Origin: Dactylorhiza incarnata
Taxonomy: Eukaryota; Streptophyta; Magnoliopsida; Asparagales; Orchidaceae
Direction of reading: 5' to 3'
Assembly: GCA_033032865.1 (NCBI GenBank)
Contig: JAWHQI010000228.1
Span: forward strand, 744,001-808,000
DNA length: 64,000 nt
The notes beneath the pieces were generated by a model. The model worked only from the letters and a program-made list of their open reading frames with translations. It had not been told where the DNA came from and did not search any database. Positions 1 to 10,083 of the stretch are shown here, one piece after another; position 1 is the first letter of the stretch; the number at the start of each line of letters is the position of its first letter. The position numbers were made by a program, and so were the translations under genes.

Positions 1-324
1 CGTCGCGCTCGCTGGGACAGAGCTCGCCAACACTGAGCTTGCCGGCGCGGAGATCGCCGGACTAGCGAACAACACTCGCCCTTCCCTGTCCTGACCTAAA
101 CCAACGACAACTTCCTTTCCCGCCCTTCCCCCTGGGGCATTCGCGCCGACCATCGCTAAGGGAGGGGTCGCCTGAGGTGCTGGGGTCACGAACTCGCTGC
201 GCAGAGCTATGACCGTGAACCCCAAGGTGTCGAGCACCTCCTTTCTGAAATCTGCGAACATCCTGGCCATCGCCTCCTGAGGTGTCTCGCCGAACTCCTC
301 GCCTTGCTCCTCATCTCCCGCCAT
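1..324 (-). CDS. Gag N-terminus of element E0 (partial, runs off window)
   Basis: On the minus strand an ATG at 324-322 opens a frame that has no stop for 108 codons and leaves the window at base 1. It lies about 40 nt inside the end of an LTR (381) and its primer-site-like sequence, which is where gag starts in a Ty3/gypsy element. The visible part is acidic at the start (MAGDEEQGEEFGE) and then rich in Ala, Pro, Ser and Gly. It stops before any nucleocapsid knuckle, so it would be the variable N-terminal part of gag. The base composition is strongly GC-rich. The gag assignment is inferred from position only; no conserved gag motif is visible in this part. Confidence 0.6.
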   Translation of the reverse strand, partial: MAGDEEQGEEFGETPQEAMARMFADFRKEVLDTLGFTVIALRSEFVTPAPQATPPLAMVGANAPGGRAGKEVVVGLGQDREGRVLFASPAISAPASSVLASSVPASAT

Positions 325-360
325 AACCCTTCTCTGGAACTTTCTTGAACCAGCCAAACT

Positions 361-380
361 CCACGCTCACCGCACCAAAA
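361..380 (-). other. Primer-binding-site-like sequence of E0
   Basis: Immediately inside the LTR end, the minus strand reads TTTTGGTGCGGTGAGCGTGG. The leading TTTTGGTGC resembles primer sites of non-chromovirus plant gypsy elements. I cannot assign the priming tRNA. Confidence 0.5.
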
Positions 381-681
381 TGTTAAAACCGATTTATCGA
401 TCTCTTGTGGAGCTTGGGGCCCTCAACGGATTGAGGGGTAGCTAGCCCTTACCGGTCCCTCGGAAGAGGTAGGGCAGACAACTTGGACAAAGAATAAAGA
501 CCCTGATCTTAGCGAGGAGGTCCCTCCACTAACCCGGAAGATCGTTGAGCGCTTCCCCTCCCAAGCCAAAGCTAAGACTCGGGCACCTTGGAGAGCTAGA
601 GAGCCCAAACCAAAGCGACCTGAAGAGAGAAGAAGGCTCAAAGATTCTGAACCGGTCTCCCTCCAAGGTGCCCTTTAAGGC

Positions 682-690
682 CTATTTATA
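682..690 (-). promoter_or_regulatory. TATA box of the E0 LTR
   Basis: TATAAATAG on the minus strand, directly downstream of the repeated U3 part and upstream of a gene-like leader. A good match to the plant TATA consensus in the expected LTR position. Confidence 0.65.
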
Positions 691-879
691 GATTTTGGTT
701 TTGTGGTGTGTCAATAGCCAACTCCCGCTGTCCATTCCTACTATCCGCACCCCAAATTGGTCTGCTGACAGCCAAACTCCGCTGTCCGGAGGGGCTAACC
801 GCAGACCACCAGGGGTTTTCTGGTAAAAGACCACCCAGGTACCAGCGAACCCGAGACCCTCGACCTGTTCAGCGAACAT

Positions 880-1260
880 GGGGCTCGCCAAAAGATCTGG
901 CTGGCTCGCCAAAGCCACCTAGCGAACTCCCTCGGCCGGCTGGCTCGCCTGCCTCTACGGCTCGCCTGCTGAACCGCTCCTTAGCGGGTTGAGCTCGCCA
1001 AAATGGCTAACTGTACCCCAGAAATGGCTATTTGTACCCCAAGGTCTCGGGCCTGCCTAGCGAACTCCTTCGATCGGCTGGCTCGCCCGCCGAACCGCTC
1101 CTTAGCGGGTCGAGCTCGCCAAAATGGCTAACTGTACCCCAGAAATGGCTATTTGTACCCCAAGGTCCCGGGCCTGCCTGGCGAACTCCTTCGACCGGCT
1201 GGCTCGCCTCTTCCCCGGCTCGCCCCTGCCTGGGCTCGCCCTTGCCTGGCTCGCTCCCTT
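880..1260. repeat. 121-bp tandem repeats in the E0 U3
   Basis: Two clear units start near 991 and 1112 (period 121), each carrying GAGCTCGCCAAAATGGC, two GTACCCC motifs and CTTAGCGGGT. A degenerate third unit precedes them. The words GGCTCGCC and AGCGAACTC recur throughout. The array lies just upstream of the TATA box, where plant LTR enhancer repeats usually sit. Confidence 0.75.
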
Positions 1261-1307
1261 GGTCGTGCGAACTTGGAACCCTTCCTGGCGAACATCGGGG
1301 TTGTACA

Positions 1308-2769
1308 TCGTATCTACGTACTTCAGATTCTTGTGATCTGAGAATATATTGCAGTGGACACCGTAGAGATAGTGTCGCCAGATCTTGAGAGCGAATATGA
1401 CTGCTCCCATCTCCAAGTCATGCACCCGGTAGTTCCACTCATGGTTCTTCAACTGGTGGGAGGCGTAAGCTATCACGCGCCCGTTCTGCATCAGAACGGC
1501 ACCCATCCCCTGATAAGACACATCCGTGTACACCTGAAATCCATCCCTCCCCGATGGAAGGGCTAGGATGGGGGCCGTAGTAAGTCGACCCTTCAGCTCC
1601 TGGAAGGCTGCCTCACACTGTGGCGTCCATGTGAAAGCAGCATACTTTTTCGTCAGGGATGTGAGTGGGAGGGCTATCTGTGAAAACCCCTGCACGAACT
1701 TCCGGTAGTAGCCGGTAAGTCCCAAGAAACTCCTCACGTCGGTGGCCGTCTTCAACGACGGTCAATCCCGTTCTGCCTGGATCTTCGCTGGGTCCACTGC
1801 TAGACCAGCTCCACTGATGATATGGCCTAGGAAGGCCACCTCCTTTAGCAAAAACTGGCACTTGCTGAACTTCGCATAAAAACGATGCTCCCGAAGCTTA
1901 ACCAAGGTTAGTGCCAAATCCCGTGCATGCTCCTCCTCCGACTTTGAATAGATGAGGATGTCGTCGATGAACACGATGACGAAGATGTTGAGATAAGGCT
2001 CAAACACCCGGTTCATCAAACTCATAAATGTTGATGGTGCATTTGTAAGCCTGAACGACATCACAGTGAACTCATATAATCCATATCGGCTGCTGAAGTT
2101 CGTCTTCGGGATATCCTCCTCCTGGATCCGCAGCTGATAATACCCTGACCTCAAATCCAGCTTCGAGAAGCAGTGGGCTCCCTCCAGATGGTCAAATAGC
2201 TCATCGATCCTTGGTAACGGGTATGTATTCTGAACCGTCAGCCGGTTCAGAGCTCTGTAGTCGATGCACAATCTGAGCGTCCCATCCTTCTTCTTCACGA
2301 ACAACACCGGAGCTCCCCAAGGTGAGGAACTCGGCCTAACGAACCCGTCTTCCACCAGCTCCTGCAGCTGGCTCCAAAACTCCACTAGCTCCTTTGGGTA
2401 GGGGGCCCTAGATACCGGCTTAGCCCCCGGCACCAGTTGGATTTGGAAATCCTTCTCATGGTGCAGAGGTAGTTCGGGTAGCTTCTCCGGATATACGTCG
2501 GCAAAATCCCGCATGACCGGGATATTTGACACCAAGTCTTTGACTTTCGTCGCCTCGAAGAGCACCTGATATACCTCGTCTCCCTGCAGGTGGGCCTTGA
2601 CGGCCTGAACTGATGATAAAAAGATACGAGAGGCGGATTTAGTACCTTCGATCACTACTTCACCATCTTCATGCTTTAGAACGATCCTCCTTGCCGGACA
2701 GTCAATCTTTGCATGGTTCCAGTGCAGCCAGGTCATGCCCAAGATCAGATCGAAGTCCTTCATCTTCAA
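1308..2769 (-). pseudogene. pol: Ty3/gypsy reverse transcriptase and RNase H (broken)
   Basis: The reverse transcriptase frame (2769-1762) shows [21 protein letters not shown] and the catalytic-site motif [10 protein letters not shown], the FIDD form of YxDD used by this group. A single TGA at 1764-1762, where related elements have Trp, ends it. The same frame then continues through the connection domain ([12 protein letters not shown]) into RNase H ([22 protein letters not shown]). At about 1310 the frame is cut by the inserted LTR of E0. A glycine normally found in the MPFGLTNAP motif is Arg here (MSFRLTNAP), so the enzyme would probably be inactive even without the stop. RNase H C-terminus and integrase are absent. 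Confidence 0.92.
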
Positions 2770-2993
2770 GCGTGTCGTCGGCGCTTCGAACAGTTTCCCT
2801 CAAATCTCCACATCCTTGTTTCACTTTGCAATTGTTAGAACTTCAGATCCATCCAGGAATCACACTCTCCTGTAGATGCCCTCGAAATGTTGTACTTGGC
2901 ATAGATCATCTATGAACTCTTCTGAGACGAACGAGTGAGAGGCACCCGTATCGAATAAAGTGTATGAGGGCTTGCCGCAGACGAGTACTACAC
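2770..2993 (-). pseudogene. Retroviral-type aspartic protease of E1 (broken)
   Basis: The minus frame contains the active-site motif LFDTGASHSF near 2955-2930, followed by a Ty3/gypsy-like FVSEEF stretch. Downstream, between about 2830 and 2790, two in-frame TGA codons interrupt the link to the reverse transcriptase frame. In this family the protease cleaves the gag-pol polyprotein. It lies directly upstream of RT as expected, and begins right after the intron-like segment 2994-3086. Confidence 0.85.
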
Positions 2994-3086
2994 CTGGGTG
3001 GTTTTTGTTTGTTTGGTTTAATGCTAAGGTAAATCTAATGTTTACTACATACTAATGAATCATGAAACAAAAGGCATCAAAAGAAC
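2994..3086 (-). other. 93-bp intron-like segment between gag and protease
   Basis: On the minus strand this AT-rich segment starts GTTCTTTTGATG and ends AACCACCCAG, flanked by ACAG upstream and GTGTAG downstream. It holds two adjacent in-frame stop codons and a branch-point-like TAGTAAAC. Its removal at the GT and AG would leave the gag frame continuous into the protease frame. The flanks are GC-rich. It could be a true intron or a short insertion that happens to have GT-AG ends. Confidence 0.5.
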
Positions 3087-3385
3087 CTGTAATGACCCTT
3101 GCGGGATCCCGGGACTGTGCAAAGTCCAGGGCGTACATCTGCTCCCTGTTTTGCCTCCGATCTCCGCCCTGAAATCCACGGCCTCATCCACGTCCTCGGC
3201 CCCCGAAATGCTGGCACTAAGGGGAAGCCTGTCGTGCTGGTGGTGCATTCCTCTGATGGCTGTTTCTCCTGATATGGCCGGTCTGGTGGCAGTGGTAGCA
3301 CTCCAGAGGTGGCCCACCTCCACCAATCCTCGGCATCTCCCGCATCTGTAGAGGCTGAAAGCCAACACTACCAGCCAGCCAATGC
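3087..3385 (-). pseudogene. Gag C-terminus with degenerate zinc knuckle (E1)
   Basis: The minus strand near 3305-3260 encodes CYHCHQTGHIRRNS, a CX2CX4HX4C nucleocapsid knuckle whose last Cys is now Ser. It is preceded by a Gly/Pro stretch. A frameshift separates it from the downstream RVITG segment that leads into the protease. The N-terminal two thirds of gag are absent; upstream sequence is LTR U3. Confidence 0.8.
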
Positions 3386-4718
3386 CACCACCACCTCCGT
3401 TGAGGTGGTGGCTGGTGATAGGGTGTGGTTGGCCGGCCGGAGGTGGTCGGACTCGGGTTTCAGAGGAGGGGAAAGAGAGCTCAATCCGTGCCCTTTCGGA
3501 AGCACGATCCGAGCCCAATTGAACTCGGACCAAGCCCCAAATCATGAAGAGATCCAGCACTAAGGGAGAGGAGGTAGATCGGACCTGTGTGGGGGCTTGG
3601 TGGCGCGTGTTCCGATGAGTCGCCATGGCCGGAGGGGGAGCTTTCGGCGCCATGTCAATTCTTGCTTCTCGGGCTCGATTTCTTCGTAGAAGAGGGGGGT
3701 TTCGCTCCTTTCCATCCTCTGAAGGTGTTAAGGGCGTCAATAGGGGGAGGGGAAGAGCCTTGGCATTAATTGCCGTAATCACCATTAATGGCGATTTTCG
3801 GTTTATTATGGGAGGAAATGGTTTGGTCATCAATTACGCCGGAAAAAGGGCTGAAACTTCTCCTCTCCTCAAGGGGAGATGAATGGTGCCATAAATTGGG
3901 TTTATTTGGCCATAAATGCCATTCTCCTCCTCTTCCTCTCTCCGCCATTTTTGGGGGAATTGGAGATTTCTCTCTCCTGGCCGAAATCCTTCAAATTGAA
4001 TGGCCAACTCAGTAGCATTCATTCTCCATTAGGTGGTGGACCACACCAATTGGGTCTAGCTCAAGTGTGTTGGGTTCAATTTGGGTAAAGTAGGTCATTT
4101 TGACCTAAATTTAGGCTAAAGTTGACTTTGGTAAAATTGACCACTTGGGTTGACCACAATGGGTGGGTAGTGACCCATTTGACTCCCTTGTGAGTCAGGA
4201 AGGCTTAGGTGGAGTCAATTTGGCAAGATGAGGGTGAATTGCCCCTTAATATGGCACTTTGACCAAATTAGGGCTAGAGTTGACTTAGGGTAAATTGGCC
4301 AATTTAGAGGTCCCAAGATGGGGCTTTTTGGTCCATTAGGTTCCTAATGACCCTATAAGGGTAGGGGCAAGATTAATTTGGCATGGTGGAGGCCAATTGA
4401 CCCTAATTGAGTTAGTTTTACCAATTTTAGAGTTAAGGTTGACTTTAGCAAAATTGGCCTCTTTGGTTAACCCCAATGGGTCCCTAGTGTTCCAAGGAGG
4501 CCCCTAATGGGTTAGGGATACTTTGGTGGAGTCAAGGTTCAAGGAAAGGCCCCAAAATCCAACCCTAGGCTAGGTATATGAAAACTACTATATGCAGACC
4601 ACTGGGATTTCTCCCTCTCATCCAAGCTCACATGGTCTTAAGCTCTTCTTTTGGTTTTGTCATGACCTAGTCATGACAAAACCAAATTAGGGGGTCTAGT
4701 TGTTTGGGGGATGTTACA
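3386..4718 (-). repeat. U3 part of an E1-type LTR
   Basis: Starts TGTAACATCCCCC on the minus strand and aligns by eye with the first 1.35 kb of the plus-strand LTR at 20255, including the perfect palindrome GTCATGACCTAGTCATGAC near its start and repeated TTGACC / GGTCAA words. The similarity stops in the GGTGGTGGTGGCATTGGCTGG stretch, after which gag begins, so this LTR is 3'-truncated. Confidence 0.8.
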
Positions 4719-5341
4719 AAAAGTATACGAACACGACGGAAATATAGGTTCATTTACCTTATAAGCAAGAAGACCAAGCCTGTCTTCAAGAATAGCATAT
4801 GCCTAGATTTATTATATATATGTGAAAATACTTTGTACGATTTCCAAAAATAGGTGGTACATAATAAAAAAATTGTGTTATGCAATTCTTTACATAAAAT
4901 ATTTCACATAATGCAGTAAAGTACACATTTTCCCAGAGAGCAACATATATCCACCTTAAAAGTAGCACAAGTAGTAGCAACCTGCAAGTACACTGAAAAC
5001 AAAACCTGATGGGCTTCTACAACTGAAATGAGCCCGCAATGTGACAGCAGGAAGGCAAAACATCTAGGACTGCTCCTCACCAGGAATATCCTCTACCAGG
5101 GACCGGACAACTCAGTTCTAGCGCTTGCCACAACTACTGACCTGAACCTGAATCTGGGGCACTCAACAAAAAAGAATGCATCAACCCAAAAGGGAGCAAG
5201 TGAGAGCAAAAGTAGGAAAGAAAGCTATGAGACAACATGACTGAAAATTAGCCAAGAGTAAGCATAGAGTAAGCATAAGCAGCTTGAACAAATACACCAG
5301 TTTATAGAGAAACAAGCTCATAAACGGGGGAATCAAGCAAA

Positions 5342-5540
5342 GAGGGTGGTGGTCTCATTGTCTAACTACCCTTAACAAAAGATGGTGGTGGTCTCATTGT
5401 CCAACCAATCATTAATAAAAGATGGAGGTGGTTACATTGTCCAACCTACCATTAATAAAAGATGGAGGTGGTCTCATTGTCTAACCTACCATTAATAAAA
5501 GATGGAGGTGGTCTCATTGTCCAACCTACCATTAATAAAA
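5342..5540. repeat. Five 40-bp tandem repeats
   Basis: Units of exactly 40 bp (GATGGAGGTGGTCTCATTGT followed by a CCAACCTACCATTAATAAAA-like half) at 5342, 5381, 5421, 5461 and 5501. The last three are nearly identical, so the array expanded recently relative to the LTR that holds it. Confidence 0.92.
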
Positions 5541-5875
5541 GATTTGAGATGGAGGATCTCATTGTTCCCTTACCCATCCTTCCGGTTCAAAGTAAATCCA
5601 TACATAAATCAACATTATACTTGCTTAGTCAATGTCTAAAGGTGGCAAACCAGGCTAAGACAAAAGATTCATAAGGTAGAGCTCACCTTAGAATAAAAAA
5701 AAACTAATACTTCCAAACAGTTGGACAAGTCAGAACAATACTGAAAGAGGTCACAATAGTATAAGAGGATTCTAGTGATTCAAGTGGAATCAAAGGGAAT
5801 TTCTTCCCACTATACGACCAAAAAGACTCAAAATGAGCATTTAAAACAGAAACTGCACAAAGGAAAGAAAATCGG

Positions 5876-6245
5876 CTGGTGCTCCCGTCGATTGACGAGT
5901 GCTCCCGTCGATCGATGGGAAGGCCCGTCGATTTTTACTTAACGACCCGGGGAAACATCTTCCCCAGTTGATACCGCCGATCGATGGGACGGTCTCGTTG
6001 ATCGACGGCAGGTCCCGTCGATTTTTACTTAAATGATTCGGGGAAGCATCTTCCCCTGCCAATCCATCGAGCGACGGGAAGGTCTTGCCGATCGATGGGA
6101 GGTCCCTTCGATCGACGGGAAGTCCCATCAATTTTGCCTTAAACGATTCGGGGAAGCATCTTCCCCCAGCTAAAGCCGCCGATTGATGGGACGGTCTCGC
6201 CGATCGATGCGAGGTCCCGTCGATCAACGGGAAGTCCCGTCGATT
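5876..6245. repeat. CGTCGATCGACG-word array, period about 100 bp
   Basis: Short palindromic words (GTCGATCGACGGG and variants) recur many times, organised in four larger degenerate units each holding ATTTTTACTTAA and GGGGAAGCATCTTCCCC; the latter is itself an inverted repeat. The unit spacing is about 90 to 110 bp. Confidence 0.85.
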
Positions 6246-7166
6246 TTCACTTAGGCAAAATTTTCAGAGGATTTTACAACTACAGAAATAGTAAAGACTA
6301 CAGATTTCCTGGAACTTACCTAAAATCGAAACAGCTGAAATAATTTATTTATGTGCTTATGCACATGCAAATATTCTGTAAGAGTTTAAAGACTCAAAAA
6401 AAATTCCTGGAAGAGAGGAAACAAATAAATACAGAAATCTGAACATATACTCCAAAACTAAATCTATAAATACAACCAATTTCTGGGAAAAGATCATCAA
6501 CAAGAATACGATCACAAAAACCGCACTTGCCTCGATTTCGAATAATGACTTGACGGATCTTGACGATCTTGACGGCGGCCTTCCGATTCCTCGCTCCGAC
6601 GAAGAAATCGACCTCCAAACCTCCTTCTCAAAACAAAACCCTATCTCTCTCTCTCTCCTTCTTTCTCTATTTCTCTCTCTAAAATGGCTGAAGCTCACGA
6701 AACAAGAACAGGAGGATGATTTTGCATCGGAAGAAAAGAGAGAAATCCTATTTAATAGGATGAAGGTGGTTTCCAACTAGACCCCACTAACTTCTCCTAA
6801 AATATAAATTATAAACAGATTTTTTTATGAAAAGTTATATATATATATATATTGATAAGAATGTATATATATACATATTTTCTCGGGCTATAAATATACA
6901 TAAATTTTTATAAGAATTTATATATGTAAGTTTATACATAATTTGATACGAAATTCTTATAAAATATATTTTCTATGCTAATTAAAGGTTTCATGCCAAG
7001 ATAAATGAAGATTATAATTATTATTTATTATTATTATTATTATTTTTATCAACCGTGACCTCGTGAACACTCGAGATAAACCACGACGACGCACCTATGA
7101 CGGTAATGCCCTCACTACGACGGAATTAATGATTTAACTATAAATCGGAAATTCCGGGGCGTTACA

Positions 7167-7499
7167 ACAGCTCATTTTATTATCATATTGATTTAGAATT
7201 AATAAATAGTGGTTTTGTCTTGTAAAAACTAAATGTTTCATGATATAGTAAAATGTAGATATCTTTGTTTAAAAATAATGATGTATCCCTCTTCTTCGTA
7301 CTCTTAAGGTCATTGGGTTCCATGCCACTTCGGTTTCCATGGGCGGGACAACTGGAGAACTGATTTTAGATTGACCTACCTTATATTTAAACTATGAGTA
7401 GGGGATCTGAAGATTGCCTTATCACTCTGTGAAACCCGTCACTAGGTTTTGCAATATCTGAGATGAAAGAGTAAGGTTTCCTATTCTTTTAGGAAATCT
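7167..7499. other. Unassigned 333 bp between two LTRs
   Basis: No coding potential or recognisable element ends seen. It is probably old sequence into which the neighbouring LTRs inserted. Confidence 0.5.
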
Positions 7500-8523
7500 T
7501 GTTGGGTTTTTCTAGAACCATACATCACATGTAGGCGCAGCGGAAATAAAGAGAAACAACCCAAAAAGACTTGGATCGGCCATGAATATTGAATCAAGAA
7601 GTAGAACAAAATTACTAGGCAAAAATTACCTTAGTGGGGTTGGATCAAATCCAACCTAGATGCTCCAAGAAGAAGATTCCTGTCGGCGGCAAAGAGAGTT
7701 CTCACGTAGAATAATGTCTACGTCTCTACAGCAGTCCACACGAGCCGGGAGAACACCAAGTCACGTCGCACGCAACTCGGAAGGGAGAACAACTGCACCT
7801 TGCACTTCCACGAACTGCTAGGTTCGCTCCAGGAAGAACAATCACGACGACGATCGCCGGAGAGGAGGTCAGCGGAGGCGAACTAGACGGAACTCCTTCC
7901 GTCTAGGGTTCGGGCGAGAGCGGAACTCTTTCCGTCGGCTGGATTCTTTCGTCTATCATAAGAACCCTAAAGAAGATCTATTTATACCCAAAGCATAAAC
8001 AGGCTTCTAGAAGAATCGCTATCCGCTGACCACACAGCAGAATTGGGGTTTCTGTTACAATTCGTCGAGATTCCACGGAACAGCATTCGTCGAGTTTTCA
8101 CGGGACAATTCGACGAATTCTGACGAATCACATCAGACGGCAACATTTGCCGAGTTAAGGATCTCTGTAACAATTCGTCAGGATTCCACAGAACAATCCG
8201 ACGAATCCGACGAATTCCGACGAATCATGTCAGACGGCAACATTTGCCGAGTTAAGGATCTCTGTAACAATTCGTCGGGATTCCACGGGACAATCCGACG
8301 AATCCGAAGAATCCGACGAATTCTATCCATGTAAACCCGACGAATTCAGACAGCAACATTTGCTGGACTTTCCCCATTCTATATGGTGATTGGTAACCTT
8401 TACCAACACAGTCAATCTTCCAACTTCTCCACATGCTCTTATGTGCGACCCTGCAGGCTCATATTGCGTTGGCAGTGACATTACATGTTTGACCACTTCT
8501 AGATCACAATGGTAACTCCAACA
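7500..8523 (-). repeat. Solo Ty1/copia-type LTR
   Basis: On the minus strand it runs from TGTTGGAGTTACC (8523) to CAACA (7500). It is flanked by near-identical pentamers AATCT (7495-7499) and AATCA (8524-8528), which would be a mutated target-site duplication. A TATA box (TATAAATAG, 7986-7978) lies downstream of three degenerate ~100-bp repeats (8050-8360) rich in ATTCGTCGGATTC and CGACGAAT words. The CGCTGCGCC stretch at its 3' end is familiar from copia LTRs. No internal region follows on either side, so it is a solo LTR. Confidence 0.7.
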
Positions 8524-9460
8524 AATCAACCTACCCTTTTTATCCTTGAGTGTGTTAACACATAATATCAATACCAAAAATCATATGACCTGAGTTACTA
8601 GTAACTAATATGAATTCGATATTCTAGAAATAATAATTCATTCTGTTAAAAACTTTGGATAAAACCCTAGGGAATAAGAAAACTGGAGAAGATTTAGGGT
8701 TTTAATAAACAAAGTAAAATATATATCATCCAAATATTTATAAGTATTATTACATGAAAAAAAACACAAGCTACATATGAAGAGGGGGGGGGGGGGGGAG
8801 GAAGAAAGGAGAATAAAAAATGGAAACCTGCTAAAGAAGCCTCCTTTATCCACGGGTTCCTCTCCATCTCCCATTGTCTTCATTGTGTTCCTCTCTAATC
8901 TGGATTTTCTTTCATTTCTGGATCAGATCAGGAATACATTCTTCAGGTCAAAATCTTTTATTTAAAGAGAAGTTTTGTCAGTAGTAGTTTATAATTCACA
9001 TGGTCCACGACACACGGTCATGTGTCTCGGCAGTGTTCCTCAAGCATCGCGCTGATTCACTACTATATGTGTATGGATGCGAGAACCTAATTAAAAATTG
9101 CATAAGGTTATGTCATATGGTCATGTGTCTTGGATCGTGAGCCTCAAAAATTGCGCCTTCTCGCTCCAAACTGCCAGCCATATTTTAGGACAGGAATCAA
9201 GGCCATCTCTTGGTTGAAATTGATGCTTATCCATTTGTTCTTCTTATCCAAATATGCACAACTTTCCCTATATAGATTAGATCAATTAGCCTTGCCCTGC
9301 ACACTTAAACAAATGTCAAAAATACCAAATATCATATACAAACACATATTTAATTCATATTAAATGAAATAAACAATGATGAAGAATATAGTTATCATAT
9401 ATAATTTGACTTTATCATGAACACAACAACAAGTGTTCTCAATAGAAGTCGCATCCATAA
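8524..9460. other. Unassigned 940 bp, no gene seen
   Basis: AT-rich, with a 15-nt poly(G) tract (8784-8798). No ORF with recognisable similarity, no LTR ends. It ends where composite A begins. Confidence 0.5.
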
Positions 9461-9611
9461 GACTTAGGGTAAGACCTCTTCTGAGCTATTGAAGGGCAAG
9501 TTTCAAAATATTTCACCCCCTCTCTCATTCATTCACTCTAAACTCAAAGTAACCGGCTACTCGACAGTTACCCCCTCATCCTTCAGCTTGAGCAAGTGTG
9601 GACTTGGGACA
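9461..9611 (+). repeat. 3' end of a gypsy LTR (element X, copy A)
   Basis: A 5'-truncated LTR whose end GGGACA is followed by TTTTTGGTGCC, a primer-site-like sequence, and by a gag start. The copy in composite B (24386-24440 plus 32908-33008) is interrupted by E5. Confidence 0.65.
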
Positions 9612-9631
9612 TTTTTGGTGCCAACAGAACG
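9612..9631 (+). other. Primer-binding-site-like sequence of element X
   Basis: TTTTTGGTGCCAACAGAACG directly after the LTR end. The form resembles TTTTTGGCGCC sites of non-chromovirus plant gypsy elements. The priming tRNA is not identified. Confidence 0.55.
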
Positions 9632-9711
9632 AACACGCGACCTTCAGATCTTAGGTAATCGATGAACAGTGGTGGCAGTGAAGGTGTGAGACTCAACCCC
9701 TTAAAGTGAAA

Positions 9712-10083
9712 ATGAGTTCTTACCCTTATCAAGTTTATGGAAAACTAACACTTTCCTTAGAAGAATGGCAAGATCCTCCCCGCCTTCTCAGATCAAATTC
9801 TTTGGGAGCATGTTCCTAATGGGTTTAGAGAGCCCCATCATCCTGTATTCTCTGGAGGAAAAGACCAAGTCAGCCAACTTCAAGCTTTCGAATCTGCTAT
9901 CTCTTTGAGGACTATCTTAGATGGGGTCAAGTGTAAGTTGTTAGCTATAACCTTCGATGGTCAATCTAGAGAATGGTTTTATAAGCTTCTGTCTCAATCT
10001 GTGTTCTACTTCACTGACCTTTGGAAGGAGCTTCTCTTAAGGTTTGCTACCTCGAAGAAGCAAAAGAAAGGCACAACAGCTCT
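9712..10083 (+). pseudogene. Gypsy gag N-terminal fragment (element X, copy A)
   Basis: An ATG at 9712 starts MSSYPYQVYGKLTLSLEEW, then the frame is lost in a C-rich stretch (9774-9783). The second half (9905 onward, another frame) encodes a Retrotrans_gag-like segment with FDGQSREWFYKLLSQSV and FADLWKELLLRF-type sequence: a Trp-containing helix followed by the 'drLF' helix of plant gypsy gag. It is cut at 10084 by a copia LTR, so residues after that point in the open frame belong to the LTR. The parallel copy at 33109 keeps the frame open through an expanded poly(C) tract. Confidence 0.7.

Larger units (their letters stand above)
381..1307 (-). repeat. 5' LTR of gypsy-like element E0
   Basis: Read on the minus strand this 927-bp segment starts TGTACAACCCC and ends GGTTTTAACA, the usual TG...CA termini. 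It is followed at once by a primer-site-like sequence and then the gag ORF. A TATA box (TATAAATAG, 690-682) separates a repeat-rich U3 from a pyrimidine-rich leader. Its 5' edge interrupts the RNase H reading frame of E1, so E0 inserted into E1 in the same orientation. The candidate target-site duplication is TCGTA at 1308-1312; its partner lies outside the window. Confidence 0.8.
1308..4718 (-). mobile_element. E1: degenerate Ty3/gypsy chromovirus-like element
   Basis: Minus-strand element with, in order, a U3 fragment starting TGTAACATCCCCC at 4718, gag C-terminus with a knuckle, aspartic protease, reverse transcriptase, and RNase H cut off by E0 at 1307. The order PR-RT-RNase H and the motifs DTGASHSF and FIDDIL are those of Ty3/gypsy. 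The U3 is homologous to the LTR at 20255, whose element carries a chromovirus-type integrase end. The rest of the LTR, the primer site and most of gag are missing: the U3 is fused directly to gag near 3385. The element is dead. Confidence 0.85.
4719..7166 (-). repeat. Old LTR of another gypsy family (TGTAACGCC type)
   Basis: Read on the minus strand it starts TGTAACGCCCCGGAA at 7166, followed by an AT-rich U3, a TATA-like stretch (CCTATTTAATAGG near 6745), a leader with a GA microsatellite (6642-6680), then two tandem arrays. TGTAACGCC... starts are frequent in plant chromovirus LTRs. The far end is not a clean CA and abuts E1, so E1 probably inserted in it. No coding sequence belonging to this family is visible; it may be a solo or truncated LTR. 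Confidence 0.6.

Noticed and set aside
3055..3833. Long plus and minus frames across the E1 U3 (257 codons minus)
   Set aside because: Most of the frame is LTR sequence homologous to 20255-21600; only the last part overlaps gag, in the wrong frame for the knuckle.
8638..8965. Possible host exon near 8800-8960
   Set aside because: Frames are short, without recognisable domain or splice pattern, and include a poly(G) tract.
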